In this document: one piece after another, positions 17,094-26,022 of the stretch
How the letters are laid out: every line of letters begins with the position of its first letter
Numbering within the stretch: position 1 is the stretch's first letter
From: Clostridium sp. OF09-36
Lineage (GTDB): Bacteria > Bacillota > Clostridia > Lachnospirales > Lachnospiraceae
Length of the DNA: 57,121 nucleotides
Assembly: GCF_003481985.1 (NCBI RefSeq)
Contig: NZ_QUMD01000021.1
Span: 1 to 57,121, forward strand
Direction of reading: 5' to 3'
Program-made: the position numbers and the translations under genes
Notes under the pieces: model-generated
The model's input: the letters and a program-made list of their open reading frames with translations, nothing else
Database searches by the model: none
What the model was told of the DNA's origin: nothing

Positions 17094-19112
17094 ATGAGTG
17101 AGAATAGAAGACAGCTTCTGAAGGATGCCATGGACAACAAAGAGACTTACCGGATCCCGATGGGATTCTGGCATCATTTCGTACTTGGAAAGGACCAGTT
17201 CCAGGGACTGGAGCATCCGGAGATTCTGGAAAAGATCGTAGAAGGACATAAACGTTATTTTGAGACCATTGATCCGGATATGATGAAGCTGATGAACGAG
17301 GGCTTCATGGGCTATCCGCCGATCATGAACAATAATCTGGAAACTGCAGAAGATCTTCTGGCGATCAAGAGCATCGGTCCGGATCATCCGTGGATCACGG
17401 AGCAGGTGAAGCATGTGCGCCGCCTGGTAGATCTGTTTGGCGATAAGGTGATGACCTTCTACAATGTGTTTGCTCCACTGCAGGTCATCCGGATCCGTCT
17501 GGACTTTTATGACCTGAAATACGACCAGTTCGTATATCTCGCAGAGCATTTCCCGGAGGAGCTTCACAAAGCGGGAATGGAGATCCAGAAGGATATCGAT
17601 ACACTGGTATCAAAGCTTCTGACGGAGACAAAGCTGGATGGCATTTATTACTGTGTCCAGAACATCCAGAGCAGCATGTATGACCGGGAAACCTATGACC
17701 GTCTGGTCCGCCCGACGGAGATCGGCGTACTTGAGACTGCAAATAAGCTGAGTGATTACAATATCCTTCATATCTGTGGATATGCACATCACAAAAACAA
17801 CTTAAGCTGGTATCAGGATTACAAGGCAAAGGCTTACAACTGGGCAACCTTCACGGAGGGTGTGACCATTGAAGAAGGACGTAAGCTCTTCCCGGGCAAG
17901 TGTGTGCTGGGTGGTTTTGATAATAACCCGCAGTCCCTGATCGATAGCGGAAGCGAGGAAGAGGTTTGCAAGTTTGTAGACCAGCTGATCAAGGAAAATG
18001 GCCACCGCGGTTACATTATGGGTGCAGACTGTTCCATTCCGAATAATATCAACGATGGCAGAATTCACTGGATTTCCAGACAGGTGAAGGAAAAGGAGAA
18101 TTGTATGAAAGACGATAGAAAAGCGGCAGTTGACGCATTTTTAAACAATGAGAACGAGGAGAGAGTACCGGTTGCCTTCTGGCATCATTTCGTATCCTTC
18201 CACAACCATTACAGCGGAGCAGATCCGGAGATCTACAACACCGTAGTGACCGAGCAGAAAAAATACATTGATGAGGTAAAGCCGGACTTCTTAAAGATCA
18301 TGTCCGATGGCTTCTTCGGTCATCCGTCTGTTTGCCGCAAGACCATTACTTCTGTTGAGGATCTGGATAAGGTTGCTTCTGTAGGACCGGATCATCCGTG
18401 GATCACAAAGCAGGTTGAGTATGTAAAAGAGATCTGCGATTATGCTGGTAATGATACCTACAAATACTACAACATCTTCTCACCGCTCCAGTACATCAGA
18501 CTTCGTTTCGAGGAGTACGATGAGGACTTCAAGAAATTCGTAAGACTGTTCCACGAAAGCCCGGAGGTTATGGAGAAGGCTGCACGCTGCATCGCAGAGG
18601 ATACCAAGATCCTGGTAAAGAGACTGTTTGAGGAGACTTCCATTGACGGTATCTACTACAGCGTTCAGTGTGTGCAGGATAAGATGCTGACCCATGCAGG
18701 CCACAAAAAGCTGGTAGAGCCGCTCGATCTGGATGTGTTAAACTACATCAACGAGTTTAGCGACAATGTCATTCTTCATATCTGCGGATACGGCAAGTAC
18801 ACCAACAACTTAAGCTGGTATAAGGATTACCCGGTAAAGGCTTACAACTGGGCTGTTTATTCCGAGGGAATCACCCTGGGCGAAGGAAAGAAGATCCTGG
18901 GAGATAAGCCGGTCATCGGTGGCTTCGATAACGCTGCAGAGAGCATCCTTTACAAAGGAACCGAGGAGGAATTAAGAGCCGAGATCAAGAAGATCCTGGA
19001 TGAGGCAGGAACCAAGGGCGTAGCGATCGGCGCTGACTGCACCATCTCTTCTGACATTTCTCCGGAGAGATTAGAGCTGATCCGTAAGATCGCAGCAGAA
19101 TATACAAAATAA
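17094..19112 (+). CDS. tandem UroD-like/corrinoid methyltransferase-like protein (two-domain fusion)
   Basis: 672 residues made of two homologous TIM-barrel halves (about 1-337 and 338-672), each starting R-x-A-x-x-A/D-F/M-L/D-N and each carrying F-W-H-H-F-V, G-P-D-H-P-W-I-T and N-L-S-W-Y. Both keep H-I-C-G and a later G-A-D-C: His226-Cys228-Cys313 and His562-Cys564-Cys649, identical 85-residue spacing. That is the zinc-binding H-x-C-xn-C pattern of MtaA/MtbA/CmuA-type methyltransferases. Heme-pathway uroporphyrinogen decarboxylase lacks it. A complete AAGGAG (18093-18098) plus ATG (18105) sits at the junction, and TGA overlaps that ATG in the next frame, so two separate, overlapping genes fused by a one-base indel is a real alternative. 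It is the last gene of the liv-dha transcript. Confidence 0.8.
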   Translation: MSENRRQLLKDAMDNKETYRIPMGFWHHFVLGKDQFQGLEHPEILEKIVEGHKRYFETIDPDMMKLMNEGFMGYPPIMNNNLETAEDLLAIKSIGPDHPWITEQVKHVRRLVDLFGDKVMTFYNVFAPLQVIRIRLDFYDLKYDQFVYLAEHFPEELHKAGMEIQKDIDTLVSKLLTETKLDGIYYCVQNIQSSMYDRETYDRLVRPTEIGVLETANKLSDYNILHICGYAHHKNNLSWYQDYKAKAYNWATFTEGVTIEEGRKLFPGKCVLGGFDNNPQSLIDSGSEEEVCKFVDQLIKENGHRGYIMGADCSIPNNINDGRIHWISRQVKEKENCMKDDRKAAVDAFLNNENEERVPVAFWHHFVSFHNHYSGADPEIYNTVVTEQKKYIDEVKPDFLKIMSDGFFGHPSVCRKTITSVEDLDKVASVGPDHPWITKQVEYVKEICDYAGNDTYKYYNIFSPLQYIRLRFEEYDEDFKKFVRLFHESPEVMEKAARCIAEDTKILVKRLFEETSIDGIYYSVQCVQDKMLTHAGHKKLVEPLDLDVLNYINEFSDNVILHICGYGKYTNNLSWYKDYPVKAYNWAVYSEGITLGEGKKILGDKPVIGGFDNAAESILYKGTEEELRAEIKKILDEAGTKGVAIGADCTISSDISPERLELIRKIAAEYTK

Positions 19113-19197
19113 AAACGGGAAAAGCATTCAGGAAATGATCCGGTAACTGCTTACGGATAAAAAGTTTTCTGAACGCCAGATCCTGTATAGTTACGAG

Positions 19198-19233
19198 GGC
19201 CCGGGAAGAACCTGCACTGGTTTTTCCCGGGCC
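19198..19233 (+). terminator. GC-rich hairpin after the UroD-like gene
   Basis: GGCCCGGGAA (19198-19207) / TTCCCGGGCC (19224-19233). No clean T-run follows (TGTTATA), so it may be a weak terminator, RNA stabiliser or operator before the regulator gene. Confidence 0.5.
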
Positions 19234-19252
19234 TGTTATATTGGGGTGTGTT

Positions 19253-20878
19253 ATGAAATTTAAGGGTGAGTTAAAAACAGAATTTGATGATTTCGCACGG
19301 GCAATCTCGGATGTACTGGAAACCGATGTCATCATCACAGATGCGGACATGAATGTGATCGGCAGTGCGTTTCAGTATTTCTCCTTATATCAGGATATTA
19401 AGATCGGCTCCCTGATCGCGGAGGTCTTTTATGACAACCGGGATGTGCTGCTGGAGCACAAGCGGGAAAAGGAAAGCTGCAGGCAGTGTCCGGAATACCA
19501 TAACTGTAAGATGGAGTCGTTCGTGGGTGTGCCGATCCGGCGGGATCTTAGAACCGTCGGGGTAATTGCCCTAATCTTGCCGAAGGACCGTGGTAAGGCC
19601 CTGTTTAAAAAAATCGGGTCCACAGTCACCTTTATGCACAGCATGGCAGAGCTGATCGCATCGAAGATCATGGACAGCCAGTACTCCAGGATCATAGAAG
19701 CCAAGAATGATGAGCTGAAGGGGATTCTGGATGCACATGATGCAGCACTGGCCTATACGGATTTTTATGGGAGTATTCTGTTTGTCAATGAGGCATTCCG
19801 GAAGCTGTTCCGTATTACAGAGCCGGTCCTTGGAACGCGGATCCAGGAGCTGTTTCCGTATAAAGCCTTTCAGGAGACCTTTCAGAAGGCAGACCGGAAG
19901 CCACGGATGGTGAAGGCAACCATGGAGCAGAGTCAGTTTTTCGGTATCATCAATATTAAACCGATCTACGAGCACCGGCATGGGACCTCGATGCTCTTTA
20001 CATTCCGCAGATACAGTGAGATCCAGAAGGAATCCGTGCAGTTTACGAATGGCAGCTACATTACGTTTGATTTTCTGGGGGATATCTGTGATACGGAGCT
20101 CATTTACCGGGGGCGTGATTATGCCAGGGAAAATAAAAACATCATACTGGTCAATACGGATGACGGGGAGATCAACGAGCTGCTGGCCAAGGCAATCCAT
20201 AACGAATCCAGCCGGAAGCTAAAAGATATCCTGATCATGCACAGCTCCAGCATTTACCGGGATTATCTGTGTGAGTACCTGTTTGGGGAGGATGGCCTGT
20301 TGAAGAATATCCATGACGGGACGATCATCATTCATTATCCGGAGCGCATGCAGATCTATTATCAGGAGCGTCTTGCAGAGGTGATCGAGGGCAGAAAAAA
20401 ACAGCGGGAGTCAGAGCCGGTGCGGATCATTTTCTGCACGGACCAGAATCTGGAGGAGCGCTGCCAGGCCGGTTTGTTCAGCTGGGGACTGTATGATGCC
20501 ATGAAGGACCAGACCTTGCGGACGGGGCGGACGATCCATACCGATTCCGCACTGTTTTGCCGCTATGCGGAAAACATGATCGATTATTACTGCCGTATTT
20601 ACAAAAAAACGAAAATGGAACTGAATATCACTGCGGCAGATTATAAGCAGCTTATGAAGCTGGAGATCAACGAGCTGAACATTCAGCTGGAAATGGCCGT
20701 GCGGAATAACGGATATGTTGCTGCGAAAACGGAGCTGCAGGGAATGAGCTCGCGGGAATACGAGCTGAAAACCATACGGGAGCTTCTGGATGCAGGAAAG
20801 ACCCAGCGGGAGATCTGCGCAAGGCTTTCCATTTCCCGCAGTACCTTAAACAGGCGGATCGCAGAGCTGAGAAAATAG
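19253..20878 (+). CDS. DhaR-like PAS/Fis regulator with inactive AAA+ domain
   Basis: 541 residues. Residues 1-145 form a sensory domain with a Cys cluster (C-x2-C-x5-C near residue 78). Residues about 155-275 are PAS-like. Residues about 290-450 align with the sigma-54-activator AAA+ core: E-L-L-A-K-A-I-H-N and L-F-G-E-D-G-L-L are recognisable. However, the Walker A segment reads N-T-D-D-G-E-I-N, Walker B is I-I-I-H-Y-P, and GAFTGA is missing. A Fis-type helix-turn-helix (T-Q-R-E-I-C-A-R-L-S-I-S-R-S-T-L-N-R-R-I) ends the protein. It probably acts as an ATP-independent regulator at a housekeeping promoter. The domain order matches DhaR, and dhaKL lie just upstream. I use the ATG at 19253, preceded by GGGGTG. 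Confidence 0.8.
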   Translation: MKFKGELKTEFDDFARAISDVLETDVIITDADMNVIGSAFQYFSLYQDIKIGSLIAEVFYDNRDVLLEHKREKESCRQCPEYHNCKMESFVGVPIRRDLRTVGVIALILPKDRGKALFKKIGSTVTFMHSMAELIASKIMDSQYSRIIEAKNDELKGILDAHDAALAYTDFYGSILFVNEAFRKLFRITEPVLGTRIQELFPYKAFQETFQKADRKPRMVKATMEQSQFFGIINIKPIYEHRHGTSMLFTFRRYSEIQKESVQFTNGSYITFDFLGDICDTELIYRGRDYARENKNIILVNTDDGEINELLAKAIHNESSRKLKDILIMHSSSIYRDYLCEYLFGEDGLLKNIHDGTIIIHYPERMQIYYQERLAEVIEGRKKQRESEPVRIIFCTDQNLEERCQAGLFSWGLYDAMKDQTLRTGRTIHTDSALFCRYAENMIDYYCRIYKKTKMELNITAADYKQLMKLEINELNIQLEMAVRNNGYVAAKTELQGMSSREYELKTIRELLDAGKTQREICARLSISRSTLNRRIAELRK

Positions 20879-20963
20879 TGGGGCTGTTTCGCGGTTGCCG
20901 GGTACGCATGTAAGAATAGGAATCTTGCGCATGCGTAAAGCGGAACGAAATTTGGCTTAATGA

Positions 20964-20992
20964 TTGCCTTTTCAGTAACAGGATGGTATGAT
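20964..20992 (+). promoter_or_regulatory. promoter of the cobalamin-riboswitch transcript
   Basis: TTGCCT (20964-20969), 17-bp spacer, TATGAT (20987-20992), ending about 12 bp before the riboswitch begins. Confidence 0.55.
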
Positions 20993-21004
20993 GGGGGCAT
21001 ATCG

Positions 21005-21205
21005 AATGAGGACAGCGGGTGCCGGAATCTGCATGAGAGCAGAGAATGGGTAAAAGGGAAGCAGGTGAAAAGCCTGCGCGATCTCGTCACTGTAAGTAAG
21101 GAGCATAAGATTGGTATTGTGCCACTGGTTTTTCTGGAAGACCGGGAAGGTGATCGTATGTGTGGAGATACAAGTCAGGAAACCTGCCGGCTGTTGGTAC
21201 AGGAA
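21005..21205 (+). ncRNA. cobalamin (B12) riboswitch
   Basis: Conserved landmarks appear in order: GGTGCC (21018-21023), AAAAGGGAA, GGTGAAAAGCC, GCGCGATCTCGTCACTGTAA, GCCACTGG, CGGGAAGG, and the B12 box AGTCAGGAAACCTGCC (21174-21188). The order matches the adenosylcobalamin aptamer. A downstream CACGA/TCGTG hairpin with a T-run (21278-21305) is a possible terminator of the expression platform. Vitamin excess should lower expression of the cbiK-like gene that follows. Confidence 0.92.
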
Positions 21206-21417
21206 CAGATGTTGCAGGTGCAGTCTGTCTGGCACCTATATGCCGGACAGCAGCGCAGGAGGCAGCGGATTCCAGACCACGAGGGCTTGGTCGTGCCGTG
21301 TTTTTAGGTATTTTCTGCGTTTTGCGGGAATGAGAACGGTCAGGGCCATAGTCTGTGGCACAAGTTCCTGGTACTTCCAAGATCGGTAATGTCAGGAAAT
21401 CAAGGAGGATACCAAAA

Positions 21418-22449
21418 ATGAAAAAAAGAACACTGACAGCGTTATTTGCAGTTACTGCGCTTTCTGCTGCGATGATGGCAGGCTGTGCAGGAAAGGCAGA
21501 GAAGACCGAGGCAACCACAGCGGCAGAGGCTTCCAGCGAGGCTGAGACTGAGGCAGAGACTACAGCAGAGGAAACAACTGCAGAGGCTGAGGCAGAAGAC
21601 GAAGAAAATTATGACACCGGAGATGCATCTATGGACAACACAAGAAATCAGGACGAGATCGGCGATAAGGAGCTGATGGTTGTCAGCTTTGGAACCAGCT
21701 TTAACGACAGCCGCCGTCTGACCATTGGCGCAATTGAGAACGCAATGGAGGAGGCATTCCCGGATTATTCCGTAAGAAGAGGCTTTACCAGCCAGATCAT
21801 CATTGACCATGTAAAGTCTAGAGATAACGTAACGATCGATAACGTAGGCGAAGCACTCAAGCGTGCGGTTGACAATAACGTAAAGACCCTGGTTGTCCAG
21901 CCGACTCATCTGATGAATGGCCTGGAGTACAACGATCTGGTTGATGAGATCGCACAGAATTCTGACGCGTTTGAGCAGGTAGCAGTAGGCGAGCCGCTTC
22001 TGACCAGTGATGATGATTTTAAGGCAGTCATCAAGGCAATCACAGACGCAACCGCAGAGTACGATGACGGTGAGACCGCAATCTGCTTTATGGGCCACGG
22101 CACTGAGGCAGATTCCAATGGTGTTTACGCAAAGATGCAGCAGATGCTGGCAGATGAAGGCTTTGAGCATTACTATGTAGGTACCGTTGAGGCTGAGCCG
22201 AGTCTGGATGATGTCATCGCAAAGGTAAAAGAGGGCGAGTACAAGAAGGTTGTTCTTGAGCCGCTTATGATCGTAGCCGGTGACCATGCAAACAACGATA
22301 TGGCAGGCGACGAGGATGGTTCCTGGAAGACCGAGTTTGAGAAAGAGGGTTATGAAGTAACCTGCATTCTGCGCGGTTTAGGCGAGTTAGAGCCGATCCA
22401 GAAGCTGTTTACCGAGCATGCACAGGCTGCAATCGATACCTTAAAATAA
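21418..22449 (+). CDS. cbiK: lipid-anchored CbiK-type sirohydrochlorin cobaltochelatase
   Basis: 343 residues. A lipoprotein signal ends M-M-A-G-C (Cys22), followed by a 45-residue Glu/Thr/Ala linker. The CbiK chelatase fold then runs from E-L-M-V-V-S-F-G-T-S-F-N-D-S-R. The two metal-site His are in M-G-H-G-T (His227) and A-G-D-H-A-N-N-D-M-A-G-D (His290). Their 63-residue separation matches the pair in Salmonella CbiK (145/207). Cytosolic CbiK inserts Co2+ into sirohydrochlorin; this one is predicted to sit outside the membrane. AAGGAGG at 21402-21408 fixes the start. It is controlled by the B12 riboswitch and lies before an ABC uptake system, pointing to capture or handling of a tetrapyrrole, corrinoid or metal outside the cell. 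Confidence 0.9.
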   Translation: MKKRTLTALFAVTALSAAMMAGCAGKAEKTEATTAAEASSEAETEAETTAEETTAEAEAEDEENYDTGDASMDNTRNQDEIGDKELMVVSFGTSFNDSRRLTIGAIENAMEEAFPDYSVRRGFTSQIIIDHVKSRDNVTIDNVGEALKRAVDNNVKTLVVQPTHLMNGLEYNDLVDEIAQNSDAFEQVAVGEPLLTSDDDFKAVIKAITDATAEYDDGETAICFMGHGTEADSNGVYAKMQQMLADEGFEHYYVGTVEAEPSLDDVIAKVKEGEYKKVVLEPLMIVAGDHANNDMAGDEDGSWKTEFEKEGYEVTCILRGLGELEPIQKLFTEHAQAAIDTLK

Positions 22450-22530
22450 AATCGCTTTGCAGCAGTGTTTGGAAATCGCCAAAAAGCTGCAGGCAAGAGG
22501 CATTGAATGTAAAATTCGAGCAGAAGATAG

Positions 22531-22571
22531 AAAAAACGGGTGGCAGGATGGAGTTCCGGCCACCCGTTTTT
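22531..22571 (+). terminator. terminator after cbiK
   Basis: AAAACGGGTGGC / GCCACCCGTTTTT inverted repeat with a T-run. It separates cbiK from the next gene, so the transporter genes may have their own promoter or depend on read-through. Confidence 0.85.
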
Positions 22572-22591
22572 GCTGCATTGCATAGCGGGAA

Positions 22592-22606
22592 GGCGCCAGC
22601 GGCGCC
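22592..22606. other. GGCGCC hairpin upstream of the lipoprotein gene
   Basis: GGCGCC (22592-22597) AGC GGCGCC (22601-22606): a perfect small inverted repeat about 40 bp before the start codon. It could be an operator or leader stem; no family is assigned. Confidence 0.35.
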
Positions 22607-22643
22607 TCCGTTGATTGGTTTATAGAGAATAAGGAGCATTGTT

Positions 22644-23632
22644 ATGAAGAAAAAAATCTATGGCGTTATGGCGGCTGTTTGCCTGAGTGGTATGCTGGCA
22701 GCAGGCTGCGGCGGAAAAAACCAGGCAGAGACATTGCCGGCACAGGGTGGAGCGCCGGTTGTTACAGGCGAGAGTGCGGATGGTGCACAGGAGAAAACTG
22801 TAGATCAGAAGGCAGACCGGAGCGAAGGTCAGGACGAATCGTCTGCGGACAGCGCAGTCGCAGCAGCGGAGGAGACGGTCGCGGAGAAACAGGTAGGGAC
22901 AGAGGGCATGGTTCCGGTCCCGGCTTCGGAATTAAAGGATGGCGTGTATCCGGTAAATGTGGATTCCAGCTCTTCCATGTTTCAGATCGAGGAATGTGAA
23001 CTTACCGTAAAGAATGGCGAGATGACAGCGGATATGAAGATGGGCGGCACCGGCTATTTAAAGCTTTATATGGGAACTGGCGCTGAGGCAGTCAATGCCT
23101 CTGAGGAGGACATGATCCCGTACGAAGAGGCGTCCGATGGAAGCCATCATTTTACGGTGCCGGTAGAGGCGCTGGATCAGGAAATCGACTGCAGTGCGTT
23201 CAGCAAAAAGAAAGAAAAATGGTATGACCGGGTGCTGGTATTCCGTGCCGATTCCCTTCCGGACGATGCCTATCTGGAAAGTAGGCAGGTGACTGCAGAG
23301 AGTCTGGGACTTGCAGACGGCAGTTACACCGTGGAGGTGTCCATGGAAGGCGGCTCCGGAAAGGTAACGGTGGAGTCTCCGGCAAAGCTGGAAATCAAGG
23401 ATGGAGAGGCAGTTGCAACGGTACGTTGGAGCAGTCCGAACTATGATTACATGAAGATTGGGGAAGAAAAATTCCTGCCGGTAAACCAGGGCGGAAATTC
23501 TGCATTTGAAATTCCGGTTGAGGTGTTTGACCGGAAGATTGCTGTGGCAGCGGATACCACGGCGATGAGCACGCCGCATGAGATTGACTATACCTGTTGT
23601 TTGATTCGGCATCCATTACTGAGGCGAAATAA
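22644..23632 (+). CDS. two-domain iron/tetrapyrrole-uptake-type lipoprotein (frameshifted near its end)
   Basis: Restored length 329 residues. A lipoprotein signal ends L-A-A-G-C, followed by an acidic low-complexity linker and two related beta-rich domains. Each opens with D-G-x-Y-x-V and has L-x-V/I-K-N/D-G (about residues 94-200 and 222-315). The second holds R-W-S-S-P-N-Y-D-Y-M and F-L-P-V-N. The arrangement recalls NEAT-like heme/iron-binding repeats found beside siderophore or heme ABC transporters, but I cannot assign the fold firmly. The frame reads straight into the next gene unless one C is restored in the CC at 23593-23594. That gives F-D-S-A-S-I-T-E-A-K and a TAA at 23630-23632. 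Confidence 0.7.
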
Positions 23633-23651
23633 AGGGATGGTCGTAAGGCGT

Positions 23652-24965
23652 ATGATGAAAAACAGGGAAAAATTAAAACGGATGCGGAAGCTTCTGGCGG
23701 TTGGAGTGCTGATGGTTTGTCTGGCAGGAATGTCGGGATGCGCCGGGGCAGCAGGCGGCGGTGTATCGGCATCAGGCTCTGAATCGGATTCTGCGTCAGG
23801 TGTTGTGACATCTGAGCCGGCGAGTGCAAGTGCGGAAGTTTCAGGCACAGAGTTTTCAGGATTGGAAAATAGTGGGGAGTCAGCGTCTGATGCAGCATCA
23901 AAAACGGCGGCACCGGTTTGGAGTGAAATGCAGCCGGAAGGCAGCATGGAGCTTTTGTATGCCACGCAGTTTACCGTGGATGTTTACGAGGGCGGTTATG
24001 AATTGATACAGATCCAGGATGATGGGAAGTATCTGGTCGTACCGGAAACCATGCCGGTGCCGGAAGGAGTACCGGATTCCATTACTGTTTTGCAGAAACC
24101 GTTAGACCATGTGTATCTGGCAGCAACTTCCGCGATGGATCTGATCGCGGCGATCGGACGCACGGACCGGATCACGTTGTCCGGCACCAAAGAATCCGGG
24201 TGGTATGTGGAAGCGGCAAAAGAGGCAATGAAAGCCGGAACCCTCACCTATGCAGGAAAATACAGTGCCCCGGATTACGAAAAGATTCTGGCAGATGGCT
24301 GCGACCTGGCGGTGGAATCGACCATGATCTACCATACGCCGGATGTGAAAGAACAGCTTTCGCAGTTGAAAATCCCGGTACTGGTAGAACGCTCCAGCTA
24401 TGAGGAGCACCCACTTGGAAGAATGGAATGGATCCGGCTGTACGGTGTGCTGTTTGACGAGGAGGAAAAGGCAGAGCAGCTTTTCAAGAAAAACATGGAA
24501 GCCTTAGACGGTGTGCTGTCCGAACAGCCGGCCGGAAAGACTGCGGCATTTTTCTACATCACATCGAATGGTGCAGTGAATGTAAGAAAACCGGGAGATT
24601 ATGTGGCAAAGATGATCGGGCTTGCGGGCGGAAGCTATGTGCCGCAGAGCGCATCGGAAGAGGAAAATGCACTTTCCACGATGAATATGCAGATGGAAAC
24701 CTTTTATGCGGAAGCAAAGGATGCAGATATCCTGATCTACAACAGTACCATAGACGGGGAACTGGAAACGCTCGATCAGCTTCTGGCGAAGAGTCCGCTT
24801 CTGGCAGATTTTAAGGCCGTTAAAGAAGGCAATGTCTGGTGTACCGGAAAAAATATGTTCCAGGAGACGATGGGACTTGGCAATATGATCCTGGATCTGC
24901 ACACCGTGTTTGCAGAGGAAGAGCCTGCGGATGGAGAACTGCATTATCTGCACCGGCTGCAGTAA
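23652..24965 (+). CDS. FecB/BtuF-type ABC substrate-binding lipoprotein
   Basis: About 437 residues. It has its own basic start (M-M-K-N-R-E-K-L-K-R) and lipobox (M-S-G-C), then a Ser/Ala/Glu linker. The class III binding-protein fold follows, with D-L-I-A-A-I-G-R-T-D-R-I, a helix backbone, and Y-N-S-T-I-D-G and A-V-K-E-G-N-V-W-C in the C-terminal lobe. It captures a metal chelate (siderophore, heme or corrinoid) and hands it to the FecCD-type permease next to it. The internal signal peptide and lipobox are the main reason to treat this as separate from the preceding gene, although the deposited frame fuses the two into 773 residues. ATG at 23652 or 23655; AAGG lies just upstream. Confidence 0.85.
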   Translation: MMKNREKLKRMRKLLAVGVLMVCLAGMSGCAGAAGGGVSASGSESDSASGVVTSEPASASAEVSGTEFSGLENSGESASDAASKTAAPVWSEMQPEGSMELLYATQFTVDVYEGGYELIQIQDDGKYLVVPETMPVPEGVPDSITVLQKPLDHVYLAATSAMDLIAAIGRTDRITLSGTKESGWYVEAAKEAMKAGTLTYAGKYSAPDYEKILADGCDLAVESTMIYHTPDVKEQLSQLKIPVLVERSSYEEHPLGRMEWIRLYGVLFDEEEKAEQLFKKNMEALDGVLSEQPAGKTAAFFYITSNGAVNVRKPGDYVAKMIGLAGGSYVPQSASEEENALSTMNMQMETFYAEAKDADILIYNSTIDGELETLDQLLAKSPLLADFKAVKEGNVWCTGKNMFQETMGLGNMILDLHTVFAEEEPADGELHYLHRLQ

Positions 24966-25006
24966 TGCAGATTTTGCAGTTTGGATAGAATGAGAGGAAA
25001 AACGTT

Positions 25007-26022
25007 ATGAAGAATCGGATCATGCGCTGTCAACTTGGATTTTTGCTGCTTGGATTTTTGCTGGCGGTTCTTGCGGCGGCAAGCTTTCGTGTGGGAAGTG
25101 TTTCCCTGTCTCTCCAGGACATACAGGCAATTTTGTCCGGAACAGACCGGGAGAGTACAGCATACCATATCCTGTGGGACATCCGTTTGCCAAGACTTCT
25201 TGCGGCGGCATTGCTTGGCGGGGCACTTTCCGTGTCCGGTTTTCTGCTCCAGACGTTTTTCACAAATCCCATTGCCGGACCGTTTGTTCTTGGCATTTCT
25301 TCCGGGGCCAAGCTTGTGGTGGCGCTGGTCATGATCCTGTTTCTGGGAAAAGGACTTTTTATGGGCTCAGCAACCATGATCGTGGCGGCCTTTGCTGGTT
25401 CCATGCTTTCCATGGGCTTTGTGCTGGTAATCGCAAAACGGATCCGGCAGATGTCGGTGTTAGTGGTATGCGGTGTCATGATCAGCTATATCTGCTCGGC
25501 GGTTACGGACTTTGTGGTGACCTTTGCAGACGACGCGAATATCGTGAACCTGCATAACTGGTCTATGGGCAGCTTTTCCGGAATGACCTGGGATCAGGTG
25601 AGGGTCATCACGGTGGTGGTCCTTCCGGTGTTTGTGCTTGCTTTTTGTATGGCGAAGCCATCAGTGCCTATCAGCTCGGCGAAGAATATGCCAGAAGCCT
25701 TGGCGTAAATGTAAAGCGTTTCCGTGCGGAACTGATTTTATTATCCAGCGTGTTGTCCGCCTGCGTGACGGCCTTTGCCGGTCCGGTATCTTTTGTGGGA
25801 ATCGCAGTGCCGCAGCTCGTGAAACGGCTGTTTGGGACGGCGAAGCCGATCGTTGTGATCCCCGGCTGCTTCCTGGGCGGTGCGGTGTTCTGCCTGTTCA
25901 GTGATCTGATCGCGCGGACGCTGTTTGCGCCGACGGAACTTTCCATCAGCTCGGTAACGGCAGTATTTGGGGCGCCGGTGGTGATCTGGATTATGATTCG
26001 CAGAAAGGGAGTGCAGAAGTGA
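25007..26022 (+). CDS. FecCD/BtuC-type ABC permease (frameshifted)
   Basis: Restored length 338 residues, the usual size, with about ten hydrophobic helices. FecCD marks: I-R-L-P-R-L-L-A-A-A-L-L-G-G-A-L-S-V-S-G, F-T-N-P-I-A-G-P-F-V-L-G-I-S-S-G-A, and late G-P-V-S-F-V-G-I-A-V-P-Q-L-V-K-R. The frame from 25007 ends at 25708 and the rest is in another frame. One T missing from the T5 run at 25642-25646 (A-F-L-Y-G-E-A) explains it. It forms the channel for the substrate delivered by the preceding lipoprotein and overlaps the ATPase gene by 1 bp at the TGATG junction. Confidence 0.88.

Noticed and set aside
17094..19112. Heme-pathway uroporphyrinogen decarboxylase
   Set aside because: Both halves have the methyltransferase-type zinc motif, and no heme biosynthesis genes are near.
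21442..22287. 281-residue minus-strand frame opposite cbiK
   Set aside because: Antisense shadow of the Glu/Ala-rich coding strand; no start signal.
22644..24965. A single 773-residue fused lipoprotein
   Set aside because: It contains a second signal peptide with a lipobox in its middle. One base restored at CC 23593-23594 gives a natural end to the first protein, so two genes are more likely.
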